Source: Paradesertivirga sp966210515
GTDB lineage: Bacteria > Bacteroidota > Bacteroidia > Sphingobacteriales > Sphingobacteriaceae
Direction: 5' to 3'
Assembly: GCA_966210515.1 (NCBI GenBank)
Contig: CBIHLM010000017.1
Location: 5,615-69,614, forward strand
DNA length: 64,000 nucleotides
Part shown: positions 18,193 to 25,971 of the stretch, in pieces
Layout of the letters: the number at the start of each line of letters is the position of its first letter
Position numbering within the stretch: position 1 is the first letter of the stretch
Program-made: the position numbers and the translations under genes
The notes under the pieces: model-generated
What the model was told of the DNA's origin: nothing
Seen by the model: the letters and a program-made list of their open reading frames with translations, nothing else
Databases searched by the model: none

Positions 18193-19413
18193 TCACGCCA
18201 ACTTCTTCCTCAACGCCGCCATATCCTCACTTATCTTCTTTTCCAACACCTTAGCATATATTTGAGTAGTTGCAATCTTAGTATGCCCTAGCATCTTACT
18301 CACGGTCTCAATAGGAACACCGTTAGACAGCGTAACCGTTGTTGCAAACGTGTGTCTCGCTAAGTGGAAAGTGATATTCTTCTTAATGCCACAGACCTCA
18401 GCAATCTCTTTCAGATAAGCATTAACCTTCTGATTAGAAACTACAGGAAAAACGGTATTGGTCACTGAGGCTCTTTGATTGTCTTTATATTTCTTTAAGA
18501 TTTCTACCGCTTTTGGTAGCAGGGGAGTGTTAACCGGAATATTCGTCTTCTGCCTGCAAGTTCTCACCCACATTTCTCCGTCAGTAGCTTCCACAATATT
18601 ATCATGCTTCAGATTGATAACATCTACATATGTAAGCCCGGTGTAGCAGCAGAAAACAAAGAGATCCCGAATCATATCAATGCGGTCGATATCAAAGACC
18701 TTGTTCTCCATGGTTTTCAATTCCTTTTCAGAAAGATGCTCTCTGTTTACCTTAAGTATTTTGAGTCTGTAATTAGCGAATGGGTCCTTGGAAATCCATT
18801 CGAGTCGTATAGCCAGGTGAACCATCTTTTTAACGCGAATGATATGCTTCATTACCCCATTATTGTTCAATGGCTTCTGATGGTCTACAGGTTTATGATT
18901 ACGAAGGAAGGTTTCAAAGTCGTAAATGAATTTATAATCCAGTTCATGCAGATATAAGTCTGCTGACTTGAACTGCTTTTGAATAAACTTTACGAGATAG
19001 CGCTGAGTAACATAATAGTGTTTAAGTGTACTCCATTTGAGCACACTCGCGGCCGTTTCATTATGGTATTCAAACAGACTACTTAAGGTGTGTACTTCTT
19101 CAGCTGTTCCCAGGAAGAAATCCTTAACCATTTCCGAAGTAATAATTTTTCCCTTCAACTGAAGATTCTGGTAACAGTTGCCGATAGCCAGCCTGACCTG
19201 TTCAAGATAGTTGTTTATAGACAATGAATCCTGGCGGCCTCCCTTTCCTGCCCCTCTTCTTTCGTCCCAGTACCTTAAATCAATTGATTGCTGCAAGGCG
19301 ATGAAGCATTTTTGTTTGTTTACAGTGATGCAGGCATAAACCTGTGCTTTGCCATCTTTAACCCTGTCTTTGCGGATTGTAAAGTGGATTCCGAACGATT
19401 GTGATGTTTTCAT
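18193..19413 (-). CDS. Tyrosine recombinase / integrase of a Bacteroidota mobile element
   Basis: The 406 residues contain an arm-type N-terminal domain (about 1-100), a SAM-like core-binding domain (about 110-210) and a C-terminal catalytic domain. Visible catalytic residues are His350 and Arg353 (HLARHTFAT), His377 (MLGHTKIATT) and the nucleophile Tyr386 (QIYAKV). The usual first arginine in the TGLR motif is Thr here (YTGLTYVDV), a substitution known in other Bacteroidota recombinases such as the CTnDOT type. It would insert or excise an integrative element. A tRNA-end fragment lies about 320 bases upstream. Confidence 0.93.
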   Translation of the reverse strand: MKTSQSFGIHFTIRKDRVKDGKAQVYACITVNKQKCFIALQQSIDLRYWDERRGAGKGGRQDSLSINNYLEQVRLAIGNCYQNLQLKGKIITSEMVKDFFLGTAEEVHTLSSLFEYHNETAASVLKWSTLKHYYVTQRYLVKFIQKQFKSADLYLHELDYKFIYDFETFLRNHKPVDHQKPLNNNGVMKHIIRVKKMVHLAIRLEWISKDPFANYRLKILKVNREHLSEKELKTMENKVFDIDRIDMIRDLFVFCCYTGLTYVDVINLKHDNIVEATDGEMWVRTCRQKTNIPVNTPLLPKAVEILKKYKDNQRASVTNTVFPVVSNQKVNAYLKEIAEVCGIKKNITFHLARHTFATTVTLSNGVPIETVSKMLGHTKIATTQIYAKVLEKKISEDMAALRKKLA

Positions 19414-19529
19414 AAAATTTACTTGTCAAGTTTCTTTCATTTTACATCCAGTTTTTGGTAAAAAATGGTAAAAAAATCGAGCTAAAAAGCGGCTGATAAA
19501 GCACATTTTCTAACCCACTTTTCGATGGC

Positions 19530-19554
19530 TAATTAATTGTATTACAATTAATTA
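19530..19554. promoter_or_regulatory. Perfect 12-base inverted repeat upstream of the integrase
   Basis: TAATTAATTGTA (19530-19541) and TACAATTAATTA (19543-19554) pair around a single T, 117 bases before the integrase start. It could be a repressor operator, an accessory binding site for the recombinase, or an att core. The sequence alone cannot decide. Confidence 0.45.
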
Positions 19555-19655
19555 AGCCGCTTTTATTTACCACAAAGGTAAAAACTAAAAACTGGTAGTC
19601 GGATTGGTAACGAGCAGATTGATTTTCTTTGAATTTACTTGAATTGAAATTTTAC

Positions 19656-19692
19656 AAAAAACCCCGTAAATGGGTGTATTTACAGGGTTTTT
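19656..19692. terminator. Bidirectional terminator-like hairpin
   Basis: An A-tract, arm ACCCCGTAAAT, a short loop, arm ATTTACAGGGT and a T-tract form a hairpin that would work in both directions. It separates the tRNA fragment from the integrase promoter region. Confidence 0.6.
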
Positions 19693-19734
19693 CGATTTTG
19701 TTACACTTGTTTGCACCTGTTTGGAAGGTACTTC

Positions 19735-19756
19735 GTGCGCCCACCTGGGCTCGAAC
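19735..19756 (-). other. tRNA 3'-end fragment, candidate attachment site
   Basis: On the minus strand this reads GTTCGAGCCCAGGTGGGCGC followed by AC. That is a complete T-loop (GTTCGAGC), the 3' half of the T-stem (CCAGG) and an acceptor strand, as at the end of tRNA genes. The bases that should precede it (the rest of a tRNA) do not form tRNA arms, so it is a fragment. Integrative elements with tyrosine recombinases often leave such duplicated tRNA ends. The tRNA identity is uncertain, possibly Met-like. The other bases of 19414-19916 show no gene. Confidence 0.6.
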
Positions 19757-19916
19757 GACTTATAGTAACTATTTGACTCTCAAATCTTTACCAAGAACAA
19801 TTTATCTTGGGTACTCTAGGAGGTACTGCACCTGAGTGACGATACAAATATACCAGTTTCAGGTTAAATCATACACAAAACGGACCAAAAAAGATGCTAG
19901 TTATCAACAAGTTAAT

Positions 19917-20111
19917 CTAATTTAAGAAAGCTCTTATCTGGTCGATTTGAAGACCTGTATATTCAGAAAATTCAAAGATGGAAACAAACTGGTTTTTGGT
20001 CTTTTTATACTTCTTTTTAATAGTTTGCAGCAACCTGCAACCTGAACGTTCGCTCCTTCCTGTTATGAGCATCACGTCTTTAGGGTAAATACATATTCTT
20101 TCAGTTTTCAT
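19917..20111 (-). CDS. Small conserved Bacteroidota protein, probable DNA-binding helper
   Basis: The start at 20111 (MKTERICIYPKDVMLITG) is chosen over the 20165 codon. It yields 64 residues without the odd N-terminal extension and leaves room for a promoter shared with the divergent gene. The pattern PKDVMLITGRSERSGCRLLQTIKKKY followed by FEFSEYTGLQ looks like a helix-turn-helix in which the first part reads like an excisionase fold. I have no firm family name. It faces the next gene, and the pair may control the nearby element. Confidence 0.6.
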   Translation of the reverse strand: MKTERICIYPKDVMLITGRSERSGCRLLQTIKKKYKKTKNQFVSIFEFSEYTGLQIDQIRAFLN

Positions 20112-20227
20112 AGCTTTAAGATTATAGATGCAAGATGAAAAAAAGTAAAATTTTTCAATGGCCATTTTTAAAAATCCCCATTAGGAAATTTCGAGAGTTC
20201 GCACCTTTGTCTATAAATCTTACGAAT

Positions 20228-20503
20228 ATGCCTACTGAAATATTGACTACCGATGATCTTCAAGAATTTAGAGTTCAACTGTTGGAAGATTTTGAGAGAC
20301 TTTTAAAAGCTTATAATGAAACGCCACGAAAAAAATGGTTAAAATCCTTCGAGGTAATGACAATATTGAACATTACCAAGAACACATTAACCACATATAG
20401 GACAAACGGGGTTTTATATGCCAAGAAGGTAGGAGGAGTTTATTATTATGCTTATCAGCAAATTCAAGAACTATTGCAAAGTCCAGTAAGTAAGACCATA
20501 TAG
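20228..20503 (+). CDS. Helix-turn-helix (excisionase-like) small protein
   Basis: The start at 20228 (MPTEILTTDD) gives 91 residues; the open frame begins at 20135 but its first 31 codons overlap the divergent promoter. Residues KWLKSFEVMTILNITKNTL then TYRTNGVLYAKKVGGVYYY form a winged MerR-like helix-turn-helix of the HTH_17/excisionase kind, in which the wing recognises DNA. Such proteins are common next to integrases on Bacteroidota elements and can direct excision or transcription. It ends 108 bases before the broken nuclease gene. Confidence 0.75.
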   Translation: MPTEILTTDDLQEFRVQLLEDFERLLKAYNETPRKKWLKSFEVMTILNITKNTLTTYRTNGVLYAKKVGGVYYYAYQQIQELLQSPVSKTI

Positions 20504-20611
20504 TCGTTGAATGTTTTATGCCCCGGATCAGGTGCTTTTCCGATTTATTTGCGAAAGAGTTTAAAGTATATATCGCCGATAGGATTTTATATATTAGGTC
20601 AATTTATTAAC

Positions 20612-22105
20612 ATGAGATTCGGATGCGATAAAAATAAGAATCGAGTTCTTCCATTCCCAGGTGGTAGGACATCTTGCCCTATCTGTGAAAATCCACTAAT
20701 CGCGAAGTGTGGAGATATCTACAACTGGCATTGGTCTCATAAAAACAATAGTGACTGCGACCACTGGAAAGAGCCCGAAACGGAGTGGCATAGGCGTTGA
20801 AAAATGAAATTTCCCGACGATTGGCAGGAAATTGTAATTGAAAATTACGAGGAGAAGCATCGGGCGGACGTGAAAACAATGGCGGGCGTTGTAATTGAAT
20901 TCCAAAACTCATCCATTTCCACTTCTACCATTAGGGTAAGAGAAGACTTTTATGGCGAGATGGTGTGGGTAGTTAATGCTAGAGACTTCAGTGATCATCT
21001 GAATCTCCGTAGTGTTGTGAATAGCCACTTGCGTGAACTTGAAAGGGAATACAGAGAAAAGGCAAGGTATTCTAACTATTCAGATGAACTCTTTTTGAAG
21101 GAGCTCAATAAAGATCTAGCTGAAAATTCATCGGGCCAAAAGGACCGAGTTAAAGAGTTAAACCGTCTCACCGAACGATCAGAAAATCTCAAAGACTTAC
21201 ATAAATTAATAGAGTCCGTTTCTAAGGCAGTTTTTAATAGTTGGAAGAATGAAACGTATTATAGTAATTACTTGATAAATAATGCTTTGTCAGTAATCGA
21301 AGCAGGCCTACACAAGGAGTACAAGAAGATGATTCAAATTCAAAAATCACTTTTGAGAAAAAGTACTGAATTGAAAAACGAATTAAACTTGTGGAGCAAT
21401 TTCAGGGACTTTGAATTTGAGGGGACAGTGTTCAAGAGGGTTTCTTTCTCACATGTAAAGGGAAAAGATTTTAAGAAAGTTATCGCAATTGAAAAGAAAA
21501 CGCTCCATACCTTTCTACCCACAGCTGTACGTTTCCACTCAATTTTTCAGTTTGAATTATATCAATACAAAGAGCGTGAGTTTGAGTTCGGATTTAATCC
21601 CTCAGAGCTATTGCAGCAACTTAGCCACGAAATAGAGGAAGTAGACAAAGAATTATCAGACTTAAAAATTGATGATGTCAAGATTGTTGAAGAAATTCGG
21701 CGCGTGTTAGATAAGGATATCAGTGGCCAGCTTTCGGAAATTGATTCATCGATTAAAAACTATAGTGACTCATTAAATGACCTTATCAGGTCCGAGAATA
21801 TATTTTTGGAAAGGCGAGACAAGTATCAAGAAAGAATGAGCGAAGAAAGAGATGACTACTTCCGCCAACTAGAAAAGGAAGAAAAAGAGGAGCGCTTTAA
21901 GATAATGCGAGAGAAAAAAGGGCTATATACTTTTACATGGAAGCATGAGCGAAAAACATGGTTAGCGGCTAATTGTCGAGTATTTTTTGATATCGGTAAG
22001 GAATATCTTTTAGAACGTAAAAGAGACACGCTATTTAAGAAGATATCTATTGAAGATTTTGTTCAATATCATACGGCGGGTATCGCAAATGCCTTTCCTG
22101 GCTAG
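20612..22105 (+). pseudogene. CoiA-like nuclease gene interrupted by an in-frame TGA
   Basis: The two open frames on either side of the TGA at 20798-20800 are in the same frame. Upstream is a zinc-finger-like CPIC...C part followed by ETEWHRR, and downstream is KMKFPDDWQEIVIENYEEKHRADV then GVVIEFQNS. Together they reproduce the competence-protein CoiA nuclease order (E-x-x-W-H-x-x-W-K, then a D...E-F-Q PD-(D/E)XK core). Restoring TGA to TGG gives the expected HRRWK. A long charged coiled-coil follows (about residues 180-410 of the joined protein). It was probably a DNA-processing nuclease and is now likely inactive unless the stop is read through. The start chosen is the ATG at 20612. Confidence 0.8.
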
Positions 22106-22719
22106 TGATGAGATGAACCATCGAAAAGATGGGAAACCAAAAAACCTAAGATAATTAAGAATGTAAAGCCCAATAATATATACAAACCCCAAGGCTTTTT
22201 AACTTTTACCACATCATTGTTATAATTGCGCATGCCGAATGGTGTTTTGCCCCAAGGCTTATATACAGAAAGCGTTATAGCCACAAGTAGAACCAGCAAC
22301 GCTGCCCCCGCGTCGAAAATGAGCCGGGTTCTCAACCCACGAAGTTCGGAATATGAAAGCACTTCTTTCGATGCAACTTCGGCCAAATTACTAATCGGCT
22401 GCATATGAGCTATCAGAATTATTGTGCTTATGACAGTCATCACTAATTTGACTGCTACCCAATAATGTTTAAATACCCCCCATGGAGTTCCTAGCGACTG
22501 GATGATTCCTGTAAGTAATGAGCCAAAGCAAAATGGGATTATAATATACCAGGCAATGAGGTCCATCGATAGATAGGATGAGCGTATGAGTTGATAATCA
22601 AGGCTTATCACGCCTGCTACAGCTAAAACCAAGAATGCGAGGACAGAACCAAACCAACCAACTGAAAAAGTGATATGGGCAGTGAGGCCAAGCTTACGAA
22701 AGAACGGATTCAATGTCAT
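22102..22719 (-). CDS. Multi-pass membrane protein, DUF2269-like
   Basis: The 205 residues contain about five membrane segments (HITFSVGWFGSVLAFLVLAV; IAWYIIIPFCFGSLLTGII; YWVAVKLVMTVISTIILI; FDAGAALLVLLVAITLSV; YILLGFTFLIILGFLV) and a His-rich end. The first segment resembles DUF2269-type integral membrane proteins. Function is unknown. It ends overlapping the nuclease pseudogene by 4 bases and is followed upstream by another membrane protein gene, with which it may be co-transcribed. Confidence 0.75.
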   Translation of the reverse strand: MTLNPFFRKLGLTAHITFSVGWFGSVLAFLVLAVAGVISLDYQLIRSSYLSMDLIAWYIIIPFCFGSLLTGIIQSLGTPWGVFKHYWVAVKLVMTVISTIILIAHMQPISNLAEVASKEVLSYSELRGLRTRLIFDAGAALLVLLVAITLSVYKPWGKTPFGMRNYNNDVVKVKKPWGLYILLGFTFLIILGFLVSHLFDGSSHH

Positions 22720-22751
22720 ATGATATTTGGATTAACCTGTTTATAAATCCA

Positions 22752-23219
22752 TTAATTCTCTCTAAGGACATTTCTTGTGAACTTTATGAAGAAACCGATT
22801 AATATCATAACTACAATAGCTTGAGCGATGCCTGTGGCCTCAAAAATCAAATCATTTGGCATTTCATATTTAGGTGGTGGAAACATTTGAAGAAGAGTCT
22901 CTGTGTCTAACCCTATATAAAACACGACGTCCTTCATCAGATGATTATATACTCCCTCAAATAAACCTATCAAACAGATAGAAGGCACCAAAATAACAAG
23001 CCAATAAATCCAGAATACAACTCCTTGTTTTCCGGCTTGATTTTTTAGAAGATAACGTTCTGCTAAAAGCGTAACGAATATCACAGGAATACTAATCATC
23101 AACACATGGAGGCGCCACGGAGTTTTATAGATTATGGCTCCATATATATGATGAATAGAGGTTAATAGCATTAGAATATTACTATAAAAGCTCACAGATT
23201 TAATTCCTGCTTTTCCCAT
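22752..23219 (-). CDS. Four-segment membrane protein, unrecognised
   Basis: Start 23219 (MGKAGIKSVSFYSN) is preferred over 23267 because the first 16 residues of the longer frame are unlike a membrane-protein start. The 155-residue protein has four hydrophobic spans (SNILMLLTSIHHIYGAII; LHVLMISIPVIFVTLLAE; GVVFWIYWLVILVPSICLIG; TGIAQAIVVMILIGFFIKF). A charged loop with PPPKYEMPNDL lies between spans three and four. It is divergent from the HxlR regulator and probably controlled by it. I do not recognise the family. Confidence 0.65.
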   Translation of the reverse strand: MGKAGIKSVSFYSNILMLLTSIHHIYGAIIYKTPWRLHVLMISIPVIFVTLLAERYLLKNQAGKQGVVFWIYWLVILVPSICLIGLFEGVYNHLMKDVVFYIGLDTETLLQMFPPPKYEMPNDLIFEATGIAQAIVVMILIGFFIKFTRNVLREN

Positions 23220-23332
23220 TTCTTGAATTTTTCTTGTAATATTACACCCTAAGGAGCGCGATATCAAGTAGTTACCAAATGGAAACCATACATCGAAAAG
23301 CGTAACGGGTTGGAAACTAACAAGATTAAATT

Positions 23333-23713
23333 ATGAACCTAGAATCTTATGACGCTGATATCTGTATCATGACCAGGATAATCAATGTTATTGGTGGCAA
23401 ATGGAAGCCAATCATCCTTTATCTGATAGAAAAAGACATAAACAGATTTGGTATGTTAAAGAAAATGATGCCTAAAATCAGCAAAAAGGTTCTAACAGAG
23501 CAATTAAGAGAGCTGGAAGAAGATAAAATCATTTCACGCGAGGTAATTATAGCCACCGCACCTCAAATCATAGTTTATTCGTTAACAGAAAAGGGAATCT
23601 CACTTAGGATTTTAATCAATGAGATGATAAAATGGGGGCTGAAGAATTTGGAAATGGTTGATGAACAAGAGGTAAATGAGCATATCAGTATGTTTATGCA
23701 TAAACATGGCTAA
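23333..23713 (+). CDS. HxlR-family winged-helix transcriptional regulator
   Basis: The 126-residue protein has the HxlR pattern: INVIGGKWKPIILYLIEKDI (helix 1 with the conserved Gly-Gly-Lys-Trp), RFGMLKKMMPKISKKVLTEQLRELEEDKII (recognition helix), then a wing and VYSLTEKG. Members of this family respond to small aldehydes, quinones or redox change. It is divergent from the two membrane protein genes, which share its 65-base promoter region with it, so they are likely targets. The signal is unknown. Confidence 0.92.
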   Translation: MNLESYDADICIMTRIINVIGGKWKPIILYLIEKDINRFGMLKKMMPKISKKVLTEQLRELEEDKIISREVIIATAPQIIVYSLTEKGISLRILINEMIKWGLKNLEMVDEQEVNEHISMFMHKHG

Positions 23714-23722
23714 CTATAAATC

Positions 23723-24529
23723 TCAGGACCGCCCAGCTAGAAATTTAATACCTTGAGGGACCACATTTGCAGCAAACTGCTCAGCTGAATCTATTTCATT
23801 CCAGGGAATGGACTTTCCTATAGTGCAATCTGGTATCAACGCTTCATACTGCTGTCCAATAGTTGAAGAATGCCTAACATCGCTCCCAGGAATAATAAGA
23901 GTCGGAGCCACAATTTTAGATAATTGTTCATGGCGTTCCAACCTTTTGCTGCGGACAATCGCCATTGCTGCGGCAAAACTCTCTGCGTTTGTTCTAGGAA
24001 TTGCCTCTTGTACCATTGAATTTATTACAGGGGTAAGATGTGGTAAAAACGGTTTCCACGCTTCCACTAATCCATCCTTTCTGGCAACTTTACTACATCG
24101 CTCCAACATCTCTATTTCTTCCTGCGACGACCCTTCACCATCTTTGTCCAAGGTTTCTGGACTGATTAAAATAAGTGCTGATACTCTGTTGGGATATGAG
24201 ATAGCAAATCTTTCGGAAATAGACGCTCCGAGCCCCATACCGCTTAGGATGATATTATCAGTTTTGAGGAAATTAATCAGGGATAACACATCATTGGCAT
24301 ATTGAGCCCAGGTATGTTTAGATTCATCGAAGCAATGAGATTCACCATACCCTCGAATATCGGGAAAGATCACCTGGTACTCGTTCTTTAACAAGTTGGC
24401 GAATGGAATAATACTTTGGCGGTCTGGACCTCCACCATGAAGCATGACTATAGCCTGACCTGAGCCTAGTGTGCTTGCATAAAGGGGATTGCCATCATCT
24501 CCGGCATACCTGATATGTGTTATATCCAT
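23723..24529 (-). CDS. Alpha/beta-hydrolase-fold protein without the usual nucleophile
   Basis: The 268-residue length and fold pattern (IVMLHGGGPD oxyanion loop at 29-36, FPDIRGYGES at 55-64, VAPTLIIPGSD near 207-217) fit the alpha/beta-hydrolase family. The nucleophile elbow, normally G-x-S-x-G, reads G97-M-G99-L-G101, so the serine position is glycine. The usual catalytic His near the C-terminus appears replaced (SIPWNEIDSAEQF). It may be a binding or receptor protein, or a decayed esterase. It converges on the HxlR gene, ending 9 bases after it. Confidence 0.8.
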   Translation of the reverse strand: MDITHIRYAGDDGNPLYASTLGSGQAIVMLHGGGPDRQSIIPFANLLKNEYQVIFPDIRGYGESHCFDESKHTWAQYANDVLSLINFLKTDNIILSGMGLGASISERFAISYPNRVSALILISPETLDKDGEGSSQEEIEMLERCSKVARKDGLVEAWKPFLPHLTPVINSMVQEAIPRTNAESFAAAMAIVRSKRLERHEQLSKIVAPTLIIPGSDVRHSSTIGQQYEALIPDCTIGKSIPWNEIDSAEQFAANVVPQGIKFLAGRS

Positions 24530-24563
24530 TTCAATTCCTCTTAGAAATAATAAACTAAATAAA

Positions 24564-24587
24564 AAAGACCCTCACGCGAGGGTCTTT
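24564..24587 (-). terminator. Intrinsic terminator after the HMA chaperone gene
   Basis: AAAGACCCTC and GAGGGTCTTT pair over a 4-base ACGC loop, and on the minus strand the stem is followed by a T-run (plus-strand A's 24561-24566). It ends the small chaperone transcript and separates the metal island from the alpha/beta-hydrolase gene. Confidence 0.8.
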
Positions 24588-24606
24588 CCTTCAATATAAT
24601 CTAAAC

Positions 24607-24813
24607 TTAAACCTTTTCAGCTTCGTAGCCTGCTTCTTTAATCGCAGCTACAACTTCATTTTCTGACGCATCTGATACAACAGTAAGGGTCTTGTTAGGA
24701 TCTTCCAAATCCACTTCCCAATTATCTTCACCAACTGTTTCGTTTAATGCTGGTGTTACTTTAGCTAAACAGCCGGTACACTTGATATTTGTTTTGAATT
24801 TTAATGCTTCCAT
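24607..24813 (-). CDS. HMA-domain copper chaperone (CopZ-like)
   Basis: The 68-residue protein is a single heavy-metal-associated domain with the metal motif C12-T-G-C15 (NIKCTGCLAKV) and the beta-alpha-beta-beta-alpha-beta length of the family. It would carry Cu(I) in the cytoplasm and deliver it to the CopA ATPase encoded just upstream. It has its own promoter region containing a large palindrome (24882-24910) and its own terminator, so it is probably induced separately from the copA pair. Confidence 0.92.
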   Translation of the reverse strand: MEALKFKTNIKCTGCLAKVTPALNETVGEDNWEVDLEDPNKTLTVVSDASENEVVAAIKEAGYEAEKV

Positions 24814-24881
24814 TTTATATAATTTTAAGTCTTTCTTCTCTGTTTGTTATACAAATTTACGGCTAGTCAAGCCCTCCTTCT

Positions 24882-24910
24882 TTATATAATCTCTTTAAAG
24901 AGTTATATAA
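24882..24910. promoter_or_regulatory. Palindrome upstream of the chaperone gene, copper-motif half sites
   Basis: TTATATAA-T-CTCTTT pairs with AAAGAG-TTATATAA, with one bulged base. The right half continues into TTATATAATTCCTT (24903-24916), which recurs exactly upstream of the HYC_CC_PP gene and with one change upstream of copA. It lies 69-97 bases before the chaperone start and is a candidate operator for the AraC regulators of this cluster. Confidence 0.5.
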
Positions 24911-24922
24911 TTCCTTGCATTT

Positions 24923-25969
24923 TCAGCCCACATGAACAGTAACCTGATCGTCCATAGGGTACGTCTGGCAAAGAAGTATGTAGTTGCTTTCTACCTCCTC
25001 TTTTGTCAAGGCGTGGTTCTTAATCATAGTTAGTTCTCCTTCTGAATACCTGCCCCAGCAAGAGCCGCACGTGCCGTTTTTGCAGGAATAGTTTACTGAC
25101 AGTCCATTTTCTAAAGCTGCCTCCAAAATGCTTTGGCCTGCCTTCACATCAATCAGACTTGTTGATTCATATACATGCATCAATATCTCGTGTGATTCAT
25201 GTGGAAGGAGCGCTTCATTTGTGCTTTTGTCTTCTAGTGAGAAGTTTTCCATGAAGATTTGTTCTTCAGGAACTGCTAAGGATATCAAGGCTTCTTTATA
25301 TACCTCCATTAGTTTCTCAGGGCCACAAATGTAATAAAGCACATTTCCTGGTTCCTCAAACCTCTGCTTGATAAGCTTCTTTACGATCAGCTTATTCAAC
25401 CGGCCCTTATAAAGCTCTTCGCCATAAGCATCAGAGGAGATATCCCCTGTGAGGGCATGGAAAACCTTAGCTTTCCCTTCCTCAACCAACTTTCCAATGG
25501 CATCCTTAAAAATCACGTCGTGCTCGTTTCGATTCGCGTATATCAAATGAAAAGGAGCGTAAGCTTTTTCCTTAAGGGTTTTCATAATAGAAAACAATGG
25601 GGTGATACCACTTCCTCCTCCCATGAAAAAGAAAGACTTATTTTGTTCTATGGGTTCGTTCAAGATAAAGTTCCCATAAGGCCCCTCAATTTCCCATTCC
25701 AGGATATCATGAGCATGATCAAGTAGATAGTTACTCATCACACCCTCGGGTACTCTTTTAACAGTAATGGAGGGATGTTGCTCGTTTGGAGATGAGCTTA
25801 AGGAATAAGACCTCGTGATAGCTTCTCCGTCTATGATAAGGGTAACGTTTACAAATTGCCCTGCTAAATATTGAAACGGCTTGGCTCCAGTGTTAAATCG
25901 AATGGTGATAGTGCCTCTTGTTTCCTGCACCACTTCATGTAAATACCAAACATGATTTTTATTTTCCAT
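24923..25969 (-). CDS. Ferredoxin-NAD(P)H reductase with C-terminal 2Fe-2S domain
   Basis: Residues about 1-105 are the FAD domain (RSYSLSS at 54-60, GPYGNF), and about 110-230 the NAD(P) domain (GGGSGITPLF, then CGPEKLM). The last 95 residues are a plant-type ferredoxin with Cys296, Cys301, Cys304 (CKNGTCGSC) and Cys334. The order is that of PaaE/HmpA-like reductases, which pass electrons from NAD(P)H through FAD to the cluster. Its start is 2 bases after the copA stop codon, so the two are co-transcribed. Why a copper pump needs a reductase is not clear; keeping copper as Cu(I) is one possibility. Confidence 0.92.
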   Translation of the reverse strand: MENKNHVWYLHEVVQETRGTITIRFNTGAKPFQYLAGQFVNVTLIIDGEAITRSYSLSSSPNEQHPSITVKRVPEGVMSNYLLDHAHDILEWEIEGPYGNFILNEPIEQNKSFFFMGGGSGITPLFSIMKTLKEKAYAPFHLIYANRNEHDVIFKDAIGKLVEEGKAKVFHALTGDISSDAYGEELYKGRLNKLIVKKLIKQRFEEPGNVLYYICGPEKLMEVYKEALISLAVPEEQIFMENFSLEDKSTNEALLPHESHEILMHVYESTSLIDVKAGQSILEAALENGLSVNYSCKNGTCGSCWGRYSEGELTMIKNHALTKEEVESNYILLCQTYPMDDQVTVHVG

Positions 25970-25971
25970 CT

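Noticed and set aside
20507..20611. Start of the nuclease at 20507
   Set aside because: The residues before MRFGCDKNKN are unlike CoiA proteins; the ATG at 20612 is preferred.
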